Shown: one piece after another, positions 1-9,039 of the stretch
Numbering within the stretch: position 1 is the first letter of the stretch
How the letters are laid out: every line of letters starts with the position of its first letter
Assembly: GCA_965224015.1 (NCBI GenBank)
Contig: OZ245032.1
Span: forward strand, 2,418,001 to 2,482,000
From: CBDCVD01 sp965224015
Lineage (GTDB): Bacteria; Pseudomonadota; Alphaproteobacteria; Rhizobiales; CBDCVD01
Length of the DNA stretch: 64,000 nt
Direction: 5' to 3'
The notes under the pieces: generated by a model
The model's database searches: none
Seen by the model: only the letters and a program-made list of their open reading frames with translations
Told to the model about the DNA's origin: nothing
Position numbers and translations under genes: made by a program

Positions 1-1129
1 GCGGCAGCTTGAAGGCCTTTGCGGGTTTCGATGCCGCTGATTTTCTGACGCTACGCGCGGGGCCATGCACGGACGCGCTGGTGCTGGCAAGCTGGCTTGT
101 TGACGGGTGCACCGGCGCACCCGCGCCGCTCTCGGCGTCTGTTCCGCTTTCGGCGGGATAGGCGTTTGCATCAATATAGGACGGTAAAATGCTATCATCA
201 GAGTGATTCATTTCATGCCCCTGGTGATCGACGAGGGCATCGGGCTGGGCGTCAATGCGGGCCAGGCGGCGGGTAAAACGCTGCAAATCATGGGGCGCAT
301 AAGCACCGGTCGGCTGCCGCGATCTGCGCCCAAGGCGACGCAACCGGCCCCGCAAACTATATCCCCAATGGGCCACAACCCCCGCCGCAATAGACCACCT
401 GCTGACGTAGTCGTCGGTTAATTCGTGGTCGATACTCTCTTGCGGGGCAGCCAGGATAATATCGTCGTCGTCGTCCTCGTTTGCGTCTCGCGCGTCTTCG
501 TCTTCGTCTTTATCGACGGCTTGCGGCGCGGTTGCCGCAGGGGCCCAATGGACCGCTCTCGCCCCTGTACCCGTGCAGGCATAGGTAAGGCATGCGACGG
601 CTATGGGCGCCAGAATGATAGCAACGAGGGCCGTGGGCAGCGGTGCAACGGCGGCTAAAACCAGCAGCGGTAAAGCGGCCACAAGATCGCCGACAATACC
701 GCCAAGACCGGTATAAAGAGGCCAATGGCCAATGATCGGCAACACCGCCAGGGCGCCTGCGGCAAGGGCACAACCTAAAAGCCAAAGCGCAAGGCGCCGG
801 CGCCAGCGACCGATGTTGCGGCCAAACAACAGGCGCAAACCCCAGATCGCCGGGGGCACAATGGTAATCGCCGCCGCCACGCCGAAAAACTGCATCAGTA
901 TGTCCGAGACAACCGCCCCCGGATAGCCGACAATGTTGCGGATGCGCGCACTGGTAATGTGAGACAGGCTCGGGTCCTCCACCGACCAGGTCGCCAAACC
1001 AGCGGCAACAAGCGAGATGATTAGCAAAAGCAAAAGTCCAAGGACAGTTACCGCGTTGCGCCGAATTGTGGCCTGGGCCTGGTCCAGCTGAATATCCACA
1101 TGTCTTGGTGCTGTATCAATTCTGTGCAT
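1..1129 (-). CDS. ftsK: DNA translocase FtsK, N-terminal part (runs off window)
   Basis: Open reading frame with no stop before the window edge, so only about 376 N-terminal residues are seen. FtsK pumps DNA at the division septum and assists dimer resolution. Visible here are four strongly hydrophobic segments (roughly residues 26-50, 75-108, 115-138 and 150-190), the usual membrane anchor, then a linker with an acidic run (DEDEDARD, then DDDDD, near residues 205-222). The linker is low-complexity and the motor domain lies outside the window. The ATG sits just after the dapC stop (TGATCATG), so the two are probably co-transcribed, an order known in alphaproteobacteria. Identity rests on topology and neighbour, not on the motor domain. 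Confidence 0.8.
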   Translation of the reverse strand, partial: MHRIDTAPRHVDIQLDQAQATIRRNAVTVLGLLLLLIISLVAAGLATWSVEDPSLSHITSARIRNIVGYPGAVVSDILMQFFGVAAAITIVPPAIWGLRLLFGRNIGRWRRRLALWLLGCALAAGALAVLPIIGHWPLYTGLGGIVGDLVAALPLLVLAAVAPLPTALVAIILAPIAVACLTYACTGTGARAVHWAPAATAPQAVDKDEDEDARDANEDDDDDIILAAPQESIDHELTDDYVSRWSIAAGVVAHWGYSLRGRLRRLGRRSRQPTGAYAPHDLQRFTRRLARIDAQPDALVDHQGHEMNHSDDSILPSYIDANAYPAESGTDAESGAGAPVHPSTSQLASTSASVHGPARSVRKSAASKPAKAFKLP

Positions 1130-1131
1130 GA

Positions 1132-2418
1132 TCAGGCTCCGGCTCTCGGATTTGCGTGACGGGCATTGGCATTGGCATTGGTATTGGCATTTGCCTTGGC
1201 ACCAACCACAACACTGGCGATACGGGCAAGCGCATCGCGGGTCGTTTGACGATCGCCAACCAGGGCGATGCGGATGTAGGGATCTCCGGGATTACGGTCC
1301 GCATGGCCATGCGCCAGGTAGCTCCCCGGCACCACCCGCACCCCCGCTTCCTGCCAAAGCCGCCGGGTCACCGCTTCCCCCGATCCCACAGGAGCCACGT
1401 TCAGCCACAAAAAAAATCCACCCTCGGGAATGGGGCAGCGGTTCCCCAAAAGCACGGCGGCATCCTTGTACTTTTCGTTATAAAGACGCCGGTTTTCAAT
1501 GACATGGGCCTCATCGGCAAAGGCGGCAACAGCAACCTCCTGAGCGATAAGCGACACCTGCGGAGCGGCGACATTGCGAAAGCTGGTAAAGGATTTTATG
1601 AAGGCCCCATCACCGGCGACAAATCCGCATCGCAACCCGGCAAGATTACTGCGCTTGGACAGGGAGTTAAAGCTCAAGACCTTGTCAAAAGAGCCGGTTT
1701 GCGCTGCCGCTTGCAGGACCCCCGGCGGGGGTTGATCACGATAGATTTCCGAGTAGCACTCATCGGCAAAGACATAAAAGCCGTAACGGCGGGCCAGTTC
1801 GATGAGCCGGTGCCAGCGGGCAAGGTCGGCGACAGCGCCCTGCGGGTTCGCCGGTGACGCAAAGTAACAGCCGATGGTGCGGCGCAGCAGGTCCTTGTCC
1901 AGGGATTGCACATCGGGCAGGTATCCGGTTTGCGCCTGGCTATCGAGATAGACGGGTTCAGCACCTGCCGCGAGCGCTGCGGCCTGATAAGTGTGGTAGT
2001 AGGGATTGGGCAAAAGAATGACCGGTTCCTGTTTGCCGCTTTGCCTACACGCAAAAACCGCCGCATAAAAAAGCCCTTCGCGAGACCCGTTTAGTGGCAG
2101 GATAAAATCGTCTGCATCGCTTTTTATAAACCCCTCAAGGCCGTAGCGCCGTTGCAGCCATTGGCTTACGGCACGGCGAAACGCGGGCGTACCGGCAATG
2201 GCGGGGTAGCGATTAAGATGGGAGACCTGGCGCGACAAGGCCGGCAGGACGAAATCAGGAACCGCGTGCTGCGGCTCCCCCACAGTCAGATTGATTGGCG
2301 CTTTGCCAGGCTCAGTACCCGCAAGCAGTTGATTTATGCGGGCAAATGGCGACGCGGAGGGCGCGTCGGATTGTTTTCTGGATGACGTTGCCAAAACGCA
2401 AACTCTAGAGCGTGCCAT
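1132..2418 (-). CDS. dapC: Succinyldiaminopimelate / class I-II aminotransferase (DapC type)
   Basis: PLP enzyme of fold type I, 428 aa; DapC converts N-succinyl-2-amino-6-ketopimelate to N-succinyl-diaminopimelate in lysine and peptidoglycan synthesis. The PLP-lysine motif SLSKRSN is at residues 252-258 (Lys255), with ASPANPQGA near 188-196 and the cofactor Asp in FADECYSEIY near 217-226, all typical of the family. It lies directly upstream of ftsK, a common alphaproteobacterial pairing that supports the DapC reading over other aminotransferases. Oddity: the C-terminus ends in a low-complexity Ala/Asn run (residues about 408-419) encoded by a short tandem repeat, so it is probably a slippage-derived extension. 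The N-terminal start lies within a TAGAGCG-type repeat end, so the true start could be slightly downstream. Confidence 0.82.
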   Translation of the reverse strand: MARSRVCVLATSSRKQSDAPSASPFARINQLLAGTEPGKAPINLTVGEPQHAVPDFVLPALSRQVSHLNRYPAIAGTPAFRRAVSQWLQRRYGLEGFIKSDADDFILPLNGSREGLFYAAVFACRQSGKQEPVILLPNPYYHTYQAAALAAGAEPVYLDSQAQTGYLPDVQSLDKDLLRRTIGCYFASPANPQGAVADLARWHRLIELARRYGFYVFADECYSEIYRDQPPPGVLQAAAQTGSFDKVLSFNSLSKRSNLAGLRCGFVAGDGAFIKSFTSFRNVAAPQVSLIAQEVAVAAFADEAHVIENRRLYNEKYKDAAVLLGNRCPIPEGGFFLWLNVAPVGSGEAVTRRLWQEAGVRVVPGSYLAHGHADRNPGDPYIRIALVGDRQTTRDALARIASVVVGAKANANTNANANARHANPRAGA

Positions 2419-2529
2419 GTTTGAATAGAGAGGTCTGATGGCACAGAATCAATTTCTGTTGGTAAGCCAATGTTAACTTGTTTTGGTAAACCGTAACTTA
2501 ACAAACAGGCGCGCCTGGCGATGCCGGTA

Positions 2530-3369
2530 TCAGTCCCCGGCCAGAGTCATATCCTGCCCCAATATTTGCGGATCGCTGGCAAGGTCAATGGTCTTGTCTT
2601 TACCCGCATAATCGGTGTGAGCAAGGACATGGCGGATAATGTTGAGCCGCGCGCGCCGTTTGTCATTGCTGCGTACAATGGTCCAGGGCGCGTGTTGCGA
2701 ATGGGTTTTTTCGAACATGGTGTCGCGGGCCCGGGTATAGGCCTCCCATTTGTCGATGGCGCGCAGGTCAACAGGGGAAATCTTCCAGTCCTTAAGCGGA
2801 TTATGCCAGCGATCGTGAAAGCGCTTGAGCTGCATTTCCCGCCCGATGTTGAGCCAGAACTTATGCAAATGGATGCCGTCGTTGCAGATCATTTTTTCAA
2901 AATGCGGCGCTTCGTGCAAAAACGTCTCGGTTTGCTCTGGGGTGCAAAAGCCCATGACCGGCTCGACAACGGCGCGGTTGTACCAGGAGCGGTCATAAAG
3001 GGCGATGTCGCCGGCTGCGGGCAGGTGGGCGGCATAGCGCTGGAAGTACCATTGCCCCTGCTCGACTTCGGTGGGGCGAGAGAGCGCCACGATGCGGGCG
3101 TGCCGGGGACTGAGGTATTGGCGAAAGGCGCCGATTGCGCCCCCTTTTCCGGCGGCGTCGCGCCCTTCGAAAACCAGAACCATGCGGGCCCCGGTGCGTC
3201 GAAACGACTTGAGCATTTTTACCAATTCGATTTGCAGGCTCTCCAGTTCGGCGTAATAGGCCTTCTTTTTGTAGCGCGCCTGATAGGGGTAATTGCCGCT
3301 GGTCATGGCCTTATCCGCAATCCAGGGGGGGAGTTGCCTATCCTTGATGTCGAAAGGGGTCATGAGCAT
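2530..3369 (-). CDS. ppk2: Polyphosphate kinase 2 family protein
   Basis: Cytosolic kinase of the PPK2 family, 279 aa, which transfers phosphate between polyphosphate and nucleoside di- or monophosphates. Walker A EGRDAAGKGG is at residues 68-77 and the lid/Walker B region LYDRSWYNR at 124-132, both diagnostic. The length fits a single-domain class I PPK2. Residues SRPTEVEQGQWYFQRY (about 97-112) are also family-typical. A second ATG two codons in (3363) is an equally good start. It is separated from dapC by about 110 bp with several TTAAC words, so it probably has its own promoter. Which nucleotide it prefers cannot be told from sequence reading alone. Confidence 0.9.
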   Translation of the reverse strand: MLMTPFDIKDRQLPPWIADKAMTSGNYPYQARYKKKAYYAELESLQIELVKMLKSFRRTGARMVLVFEGRDAAGKGGAIGAFRQYLSPRHARIVALSRPTEVEQGQWYFQRYAAHLPAAGDIALYDRSWYNRAVVEPVMGFCTPEQTETFLHEAPHFEKMICNDGIHLHKFWLNIGREMQLKRFHDRWHNPLKDWKISPVDLRAIDKWEAYTRARDTMFEKTHSQHAPWTIVRSNDKRRARLNIIRHVLAHTDYAGKDKTIDLASDPQILGQDMTLAGD

Positions 3370-3381
3370 TTCCCTGGGTTA

Positions 3382-3535
3382 TCCTTTTTCGGCCTCGCGA
3401 AGCCATTCGTCTGATCATGAGAGGTGTTCGATTTCTCCCGCGCTGTCAAGGGTTTAACAACCGCTGAAAGCGGCGCTTGAGCAGCCCTTGACAGCGCGGG
3501 AGAAATCGAAAAAAAGCAATGATCAGATGAATGGC
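3382..3535. repeat. Family B long hairpin repeat (divergent copy)
   Basis: Outer arms GCCATTCGTCTGATCAT and ATGATCAGATGAATGGC flank inner arms around CTTGACAGCGCGGGAGAAAT, giving an imperfect palindrome of about 150 bp. Related to copies near 12.4, 18.1, 19.1 and 20.3 kb but with a different inner stem. It lies between ppk2 and gpt, where it may act as a transcript-end hairpin. Confidence 0.7.
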
Positions 3536-3556
3536 CACCTGCACCCGATGCATTTA

Positions 3557-3658
3557 TACCAACGGCCCTTGCCAATGACTCATGCATTTGCGTCAAAGCG
3601 TTGTGTTATCAAGGCAATACACCAGTCGGCGTGTCTATAAAGCCTATACCGCTGGTAT
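3557..3658 (-). repeat. Family A ~101 bp palindromic repeat
   Basis: Starts TACCAACGGCCC and ends TACCGCTGGTA. The inner core has ACACCAGTCGGCGTGTCTATAA, shared with all other copies. Located immediately downstream of gpt. Confidence 0.85.
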
Positions 3659-3679
3659 TAATCCATAACCGGGGCCTCG

Positions 3680-4186
3680 CTAATTTGTACGAATAGGGGG
3701 CGCGAACTGCAAGTCCAGATCCCAGGGAAAATAAATCCACGTGTCCTGGGACACCTCGGTGACAAAAGTATCAACAAGCGCGCGCCCCTGCGGCTTGGCG
3801 TACACGGTCGCAAAATGCGCCGTGGGCAGCAAATCGCGGATCAACGTGCCCGTGCGTCCCGTATCGACAAGATCATCAACAATAAGAATATCGCCCTCGT
3901 TTTTTTGTTGTATGTCCTTTATCGCCGCGCCCAATGACTTGAGCAAACGCACCTCACCCTGTTGGTTTTCCTGGCGGTAGGAGGCCACACAAATGGTCTC
4001 AATGAGCCGAATGTCCAACTCCCGCGCCACAATGGCAGCAGGAACCAACCCACCACGGGTAATACTAACAAGGGCGGAAAAGGGCCCCTGGGCGCTCAGG
4101 CGCCAGGCCAGCGCCCGGGCATCGCGATGAAACTGATCCCAGGAAACCGGAAAGGCCTTTTCCGCCGTTTGCAGATGTTTGCTCAT
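3680..4186 (-). CDS. gpt: Xanthine(-guanine) phosphoribosyltransferase
   Basis: Purine salvage enzyme, 168 aa, joining xanthine, guanine or hypoxanthine to PRPP. The PRPP-binding loop ILIVDDLVDTGRT is at residues 100-112, with an N-terminal SITRGGLVPA segment at 41-50 typical of Gpt. The length matches the enterobacterial-type enzyme. The C-terminus has the expected WIYFPWDLD segment. It stands alone between repeat blocks, separated from ppk2 downstream and the CinA-like gene upstream, so it is probably monocistronic. Confidence 0.9.
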   Translation of the reverse strand: MSKHLQTAEKAFPVSWDQFHRDARALAWRLSAQGPFSALVSITRGGLVPAAIVARELDIRLIETICVASYRQENQQGEVRLLKSLGAAIKDIQQKNEGDILIVDDLVDTGRTGTLIRDLLPTAHFATVYAKPQGRALVDTFVTEVSQDTWIYFPWDLDLQFAPPIRTN

Positions 4187-4249
4187 CAGGCTTGCCGTGT
4201 GTTTGCTTTTATCAGGTGGGCCTCTTTATTAACGAACATCACCAACTCA

Positions 4250-4350
4250 TACCAGCGGTATTGGCTTTATGTACACGCCGACTGGTGTACGGCCTTGATA
4301 ACATACTTGCTTGACGCTAAGCCATGAGTCCTTGTTAAGGACCCTTGGTA
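4250..4350 (+). repeat. Family A palindromic repeat
   Basis: Full copy from TACCAGCGGTATTGGC to GGACCCTTGGTA, in the opposite orientation to the copy at 3557. The two bracket gpt as inverted copies. Confidence 0.85.
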
Positions 4351-4353
4351 TAA

Positions 4354-4426
4354 GTTCATCGGGTGCAGGTGGCCATTCATCTGATATGGCCTTGCTGGCG
4401 GCAATGGCCGCAACAACCCTGACTTC
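4354..4426 (-). repeat. Family D repeat (pairs with 53873-53945)
   Basis: The reverse complement reads AGTCAGGGTT..GCGGCCATTGCC..GCCAGCAAGGCCATATCAGA, then GAATGGC and CGCCCGATGAA-like sequence. It matches a block after the secreted-protein gene at 53.87 kb. The segment GCCATTGCCGCC..GGCGGCAATGGC makes a small hairpin. The rest of the gpt-cinA gap to 4493 shows no gene. Confidence 0.6.
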
Positions 4427-4493
4427 AGACCGGTCCCCTTGAGAACAACCTATTGAAAGCTCACATCTAGAGCGTCAATAGACGTTTTCCAGG

Positions 4494-5249
4494 TTATCGG
4501 TTTTGCTCCTTAAGCGCTGCGATCATATCGCGAACCGCATCACAGGCCCGCGCAAGCGCCTCCTCGTTGGTGGCCCTGATAACCACCTGGGTGGCATATC
4601 CGTTGTCGGTAAAATAAGGATAACTACCGATGCTGACGTGCCCGTGTCGGTCCTGAATAGCCTTAAGGGGGGTTCCAATCAAGCCCTCGGCAAGGCCGGT
4701 ATCGATCGTTTGCGAGCGCAAGACAGGACCGGTTTTCAAGCGCGGCAAAACCACATCAAGCATGGCTTGCATGATCGCCGGTACCCCCGCCATAACAAAA
4801 ATATTGGCGATCGCAAACCCCGGAGCCACAGAAACCCGATTGGCAATAAGCCGCGCACCCTCAGGCATACGGGCCATGCGCAGACGGGCGTCGGTGATGT
4901 CGCCGCCATAGTGCGCCCGCAGCAACGCCTCGGCCTCGGCATGCATCACAACCGGCAAAGCAAGCGCCGCGGCAATGGCATCGGCGGTAATATCGTCGTG
5001 GGTGGGGCCAATGCCTCCCGTGGTAAACACGTAGTCGTAGCGCGCGCGCACGCTGTTGACCGCCTCAACGATACGCTCCCTGTTGTCAGGAACGACGCGA
5101 ACATCAAGAAGACGAATGCCGATGGCTGTCAGCGCCGCGGCGATGGTTCCCGTATTGGTGTCACGGGTTCGCCCCGAAAGGATTTCATCACCGATAACCA
5201 CAATAGCGGCGCTAACGGTTTGATCACGGGAAAGAGGTTTGCCTGTCAC
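4494..5249 (-). CDS. Molybdopterin-binding / CinA N-domain (MoCF) protein
   Basis: About 251 aa from a GTG start at 5249. The family (CinA N-terminal, MoaB/MogA fold) includes stand-alone competence/damage-inducible-type proteins common in alphaproteobacteria; the exact reaction here is not certain. Motifs seen are VIGDEILSGRTRDTN near the N-terminus and TTGGIGPTHDDITADA, the signature of the fold. Start choice: the ATG at 5306 is inside a family A repeat, so its first residues would be repeat-encoded. The GTG is the first start outside it, though no strong ribosome site is visible. The C-terminal amidase domain of full CinA is absent, which is normal for this subfamily. Confidence 0.8.
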   Translation of the reverse strand: MTGKPLSRDQTVSAAIVVIGDEILSGRTRDTNTGTIAAALTAIGIRLLDVRVVPDNRERIVEAVNSVRARYDYVFTTGGIGPTHDDITADAIAAALALPVVMHAEAEALLRAHYGGDITDARLRMARMPEGARLIANRVSVAPGFAIANIFVMAGVPAIMQAMLDVVLPRLKTGPVLRSQTIDTGLAEGLIGTPLKAIQDRHGHVSIGSYPYFTDNGYATQVVIRATNEEALARACDAVRDMIAALKEQNR

Positions 5250-5266
5250 GCTCTGATATCCGATTA

Positions 5267-5677
5267 TACCAAGGGTCTTTAACAAGGGCCCATGGCTTAG
5301 CGTCAAAGAGTTATGTTACCAAGGCCGTACACCAGTCGGCGTGTCTATAAAGCCAATACCGCTGGTATATACCAAGGGCTCTTGCCAATGACTCATGGCT
5401 TAGCGTCAAAGAGTTATGTTACCAAGGCCCCACCCCAGTCGGCGTGTCTATAAAGCCAATACCGCTGGCATATACCAAGGGTCTTTAACAAGGGCCCATG
5501 GCTTAGCGTCAAAGAGTTATGTTACCAAGGCCGTACACCGGTCGGCGTGTCTATAAAGCCAATACCGCTGGTATATACCAAGGGCTCTTGCCAATGACTC
5601 ATGGCTTAGCGTCAAAGAGTTATGTTACCAAGGCCGTACACCGGTCGGCGTGTCTATAAAGCTAATACCGCTGGTAT
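5267..5677 (-). repeat. Four tandem family A repeats
   Basis: Copies at about 5267-5368, 5370-5471, 5473-5574 and 5576-5677, head to tail and 103 bp apart. They alternate in small variants: copies 1 and 3 have GGGTCTTTAACAAGGGCCC, while copies 2 and 4 have GGGCTCTTGCCAATGACTC. This suggests a two-copy unit was duplicated. They fill the whole gap between the CinA-like gene and tauC, and the last copy touches the tauC stop codon. Confidence 0.9.
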
Positions 5678-6942
5678 TAGCTGCGCCCCTTCCAGGGGAT
5701 GAGCCACCGCTCCGCTGCGCGCATCAGGATGTCGATGCCATAGCCGATCACCCCGATCAGAATAATTCCCATAATGACAATGTCTGTCAATTGAAAGCGT
5801 GAGGCCACCATGATCATCATACCGGCACCCTTTTCCGCGGCGACCAGTTCCGCCGCCACCACCGTACCCCAGCACACGCCCATGGCCACCCGCGCGCCGG
5901 TGAAAATCTCAGGCAGGGAGTTGGGCACGATCACATAGCGCAAAATCTGATACTTCGAAGCGCCCAGGGAATAGGCCGCGTGAATTTTGGAAATGCTGGC
6001 CCCCGCAACACCGGCCCGCGCAGCGATTGTCATGATCCAAAGGGCGGCAAGAAACAAAAGGATCACCTTGCCCGTTTCGCCAATTCCAGCCCAGATGATA
6101 ACCAACGGTATGAGCGCAAGAGGCGGAACCGGGCGCATAAACTCGACAATGGGATCAAACCAGCCGCGAAACCAACTCGATAAACCCATAGCATAACCCA
6201 GCGGAATGCCGACAATGGCCCCGGCGATAAAGCCGGAAATCACACGAAACAGCGACCATCCCAGATGTTCCAAAAGGGTAAAATTCTGATAACCATTGCT
6301 GATGATTTCAAACACCCGCGCCACAACGCTTTCCGGGGGCGGCAGCCAGATCGGCTCCATCTGCCATCCCTGATAGGGTTTATAGTTGGGGGTGCCCTTG
6401 GCACTCAGGGTCACCTCGCCAGAGGCAACAGGCACCGTCTCTCCCGGCCCTATGGGCTGCCCGTCGATGGCCACCACCTTGGCCCCGGCTTTTTTGTCGA
6501 TCTCATCGTTGCTGTCGACACGAATGAGTGTGGAACGCCAGGCACCGACCTTGGCGGAATCGTTTTTGGCAAACCCGTCCCCAGGCTCAACTTGTGGCGC
6601 ATCAGCACTGGCATCGACGGGAAAGACGGTGACCCTGACGGTGCCATCGTCGCGGGTACCGTCCGGTGCCTCGGCGGTATAGGTGAAACTGGCATCGCCA
6701 ACAAAAGGTCCGGGGGCGTGAATGGGCGACCATTTCGAACCGGTAAACGCCCCCCAGATCAAAAATATGGTGACAACCGAAATCACCGAGGCCGCGCGGC
6801 TTGCGGTCACGGCGCTCTCATCACCAAAGGTAACCGTCTTCAATGAGGTAAAACTCTTTGTCTGCGCCAGGTGCGAGGCAACCTGCTGAACGACAATATA
6901 GGCGATAACAAAGATGGCGATGTAAATAAGGAGAATGGTCAT
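5677..6942 (-). CDS. tauC: Taurine-type ABC transporter permease with large N-terminal insert
   Basis: Inner-membrane permease of the TauC/SsuC/NrtB family, 421 aa. The C-terminal 220 residues carry the BPD transmembrane domain (SLFRVISGFIAGAIVGIPLG; RPVPPLALIPLVIIW; GASKYQILRYVIVPNSLPEI, the EAA-like loop). This family is usually about 250-290 aa. Here a first membrane segment (residues 1-20) and a second (about 50-65) are followed by about 120 residues of predicted periplasmic sequence with Ig/cadherin-like character (SFTYTAEAPDGTRDDGTVRV). The insert is discussed under findings. It overlaps tauB by 4 bp (ATGA), so translation is coupled. The stop codon lies in a family A repeat. Confidence 0.85.
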   Translation of the reverse strand: MTILLIYIAIFVIAYIVVQQVASHLAQTKSFTSLKTVTFGDESAVTASRAASVISVVTIFLIWGAFTGSKWSPIHAPGPFVGDASFTYTAEAPDGTRDDGTVRVTVFPVDASADAPQVEPGDGFAKNDSAKVGAWRSTLIRVDSNDEIDKKAGAKVVAIDGQPIGPGETVPVASGEVTLSAKGTPNYKPYQGWQMEPIWLPPPESVVARVFEIISNGYQNFTLLEHLGWSLFRVISGFIAGAIVGIPLGYAMGLSSWFRGWFDPIVEFMRPVPPLALIPLVIIWAGIGETGKVILLFLAALWIMTIAARAGVAGASISKIHAAYSLGASKYQILRYVIVPNSLPEIFTGARVAMGVCWGTVVAAELVAAEKGAGMMIMVASRFQLTDIVIMGIILIGVIGYGIDILMRAAERWLIPWKGRS

Positions 6943-7745
6943 GATGCGGCCTCCGCCCGTCCCATGATTTCTTCCTCCATGTCCCAGATCATGGAGAGAA
7001 TTTCCTCGCGGATGGGAGCGAATTCCTCGTGCTTTTTGATCTCGCGCAGATCGGCCCCAACCCCCTGTTCGGCAAAGGGCAGGCGGTATTCCTTGTGAAT
7101 ACGTCCCGGGCGCGGCGCCATCACCAACAGACGTTCGCCAAGCAGTAACGCCTCCTCCACCGAGTGGGTAATCAGAATAATCGTCTTGCCGGTTTTGTTC
7201 CAGATATCCAGGACCAGGGACTGCATTTTTTCCCGTGTCAGGGCGTCAAGGGCCCCGAGCGGCTCGTCCATCAAAATCACATCCGGATCGTTGGCCAAAC
7301 AGCGCGCCAGGGCGACCCGCTGCTGCATGCCGCCGGAGAGCTCGTAGATCATCTTGTCGCCAAATTGCTGAAGGCCGACTATGCCCAAAAGTTCGTCCAC
7401 CCGTTGGTTGATATCGCCGGATGCGGTGCCCTTCATGAAGGGACCAAAACCGATATTCTTGCGAACGCTCATCCACTCAAACAGGGCGCCCTGCTGGAAC
7501 ACCATGCCGCGCTCGGGCCCCGGCCCCTCGACGCGCTCTGCGCCCAGCATGACCGCCCCTTCGGTGGGTGCCAGAAAACCGGCAACAATATTCAGCAGTG
7601 TCGTCTTGCCGCAGCCGGACGGGCCCAGCACAGCCATCAACTCCCCTTGACGAATATCAAGGGTTACGTTCTTTAAGGCCTCAATGGTCTCCGCATTGGG
7701 CAGTTCAAATCGCATGCAGACATTGTCAATTAACAGACCGGACAT
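6939..7745 (-). CDS. tauB: Taurine-type ABC transporter ATP-binding protein
   Basis: ATPase subunit, 268 aa, energising uptake with tauA and tauC. Walker A GPSGCGKT at 41-48, Q-loop VFQQGALFEW, signature ELSGGMQQRVALARCL, and Walker B VILMDEPLGALD are all intact. The TauB/SsuB/NrtD subgroup is indicated by VLGPSGCGKTTLLNIVAGFL and the short length. The order tauA-tauB-tauC on the minus strand is the family's usual one. The C-terminal extension ends in a helix rich in Glu/Met (MIWDMEEEIMGRAE). No tauD or sulfatase gene is nearby, so taurine as substrate is inferred from family resemblance only. Confidence 0.88.
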   Translation of the reverse strand: MSGLLIDNVCMRFELPNAETIEALKNVTLDIRQGELMAVLGPSGCGKTTLLNIVAGFLAPTEGAVMLGAERVEGPGPERGMVFQQGALFEWMSVRKNIGFGPFMKGTASGDINQRVDELLGIVGLQQFGDKMIYELSGGMQQRVALARCLANDPDVILMDEPLGALDALTREKMQSLVLDIWNKTGKTIILITHSVEEALLLGERLLVMAPRPGRIHKEYRLPFAEQGVGADLREIKKHEEFAPIREEILSMIWDMEEEIMGRAEAAS

Positions 7746-7872
7746 GACTTGCCTCTATCAGGCTCGGAGCCTCCTGTTGCGACGCAACATAGGGCCCATG
7801 GGCACGGCAGAAACTGCTCCGAAACTGCCCCGAAAGTTGAGACCCGGGAAACAGGTCCCGGGCCCGAATTAT

Positions 7873-8865
7873 TCAGTTTTGAGATGCCGCCAGAGGTGCA
7901 GCGTTCACCGCATTGACATAGGTGTCCAGGGCCTTGTCGATGGATTTGGCCTCAACAAACACATCCGCCACACCTTTCATGAAAGTCGGCACGTTGCCTC
8001 CCAGCCATTTTTTTGACAATTGCTCTTGGGCGGATGGAAACGCCATTGTCATGATTGAGGACTTTGCCGCGTCCACATCCATACCGGATTCCTTGGCGAT
8101 GACCGCTAGCATGGCATCGTCCTTACTGGCGTTCCATTTGGCGTTGGCGGCGGCGGTAACGCCGAGGAACTTGGCGACAAGTTCCGGGTTCTCGGCAATA
8201 AATCCGGCAGGCGCGGAGGTAACGTCAAACACGAGGATACCCAGTTCCTCCTTTTCCGCACCGGTGAGCAGAACATTGCCATGTTCCTTCATGCGGGTCA
8301 GACCGCCGCCATAACCGCAGGCGAAATCGACCGCTTTTTGCGCCAGCGCCGCGGCACCTTCAGGTGGCGGCATGTTCACCACATCAAGGCTCGCCAGATC
8401 AATACCAAAATGGTCCATCTGCCGTAAGAACCCGTAATGGGCCGCGGTTCCCAAAGGCACCGCAACCTTCTTGCCGGCAAGTTCCTTGGCCGAGTCCTTG
8501 TCGATCTCCAGGTCCGCGTGCACCACGCAATTGTCGTTTTCCGAATAGCTGACAGCAATGTCGATAACCTGAATGTCCTGTCCGGCCGACGCCGCCACAA
8601 CAAACGGAGGCACCCCTTGCGAAACAGCGATTTGCACATCTCCCGAGGCCATCGCCGCGGACATGGCCGTGCCGGTTTCAAACGAACGCCAGTTTACCTT
8701 CAGCCCCAACGCCTTGTCGTAGGAGCCATCGGCCTTAGCGGCGAGGAAGGGCATGGGCCATTCGAGAAAATAGGCAACCGTGATTTCGTCCAGGGCCTTT
8801 GCCGCTGTCGCCGACATTGCCATGGCTGCTGCCACGACCGCCATGGCCAGTGATTTTATGTTCAT
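7873..8865 (-). CDS. tauA: Taurine-type ABC transporter substrate-binding protein
   Basis: Periplasmic binding protein, 330 aa, first gene of the tauABC operon. A signal peptide with a basic start and Ala-rich core ends near residue 24 (TAAKA before LDEITVAYFLEW). The lobe motifs (WRSFETGTAMSAAMASGDVQIAVSQG; KVAVPLGTAAHYGFLRQM) are those of TauA/SsuA proteins. Glycine/alanine-rich loops and the length fit. About 127 bp separate it from tauB. Upstream is a small in-phase duplication (AGCTTTATG type) and three family A repeats. Alternative substrates are other sulfonates or small zwitterions. Confidence 0.85.
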   Translation of the reverse strand: MNIKSLAMAVVAAAMAMSATAAKALDEITVAYFLEWPMPFLAAKADGSYDKALGLKVNWRSFETGTAMSAAMASGDVQIAVSQGVPPFVVAASAGQDIQVIDIAVSYSENDNCVVHADLEIDKDSAKELAGKKVAVPLGTAAHYGFLRQMDHFGIDLASLDVVNMPPPEGAAALAQKAVDFACGYGGGLTRMKEHGNVLLTGAEKEELGILVFDVTSAPAGFIAENPELVAKFLGVTAAANAKWNASKDDAMLAVIAKESGMDVDAAKSSIMTMAFPSAQEQLSKKWLGGNVPTFMKGVADVFVEAKSIDKALDTYVNAVNAAPLAASQN

Positions 8866-9039
8866 CGTCGTACTCCCTTTTGTTCAATTTGTTAGTAAAA
8901 GTAATACCTGTGGTGTGGGCTTTATGAGCTTTATGAGCTTTGTGGGCACGCTGCAGTATGCACTTATCCGCGCGCATGTCAAAACCGGACGCGCTGATCA
9001 ACAGGCCGGGTCGTCAACAAAATGGCGATACCCAGCTTA

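Noticed and set aside
3..162. Plus-strand open frame at the window start that looks like the C-terminus of a gene
   Set aside because: The minus strand is open across the same bases with FtsK-type membrane segments and the right neighbour; the plus frame has no recognisable family sequence.
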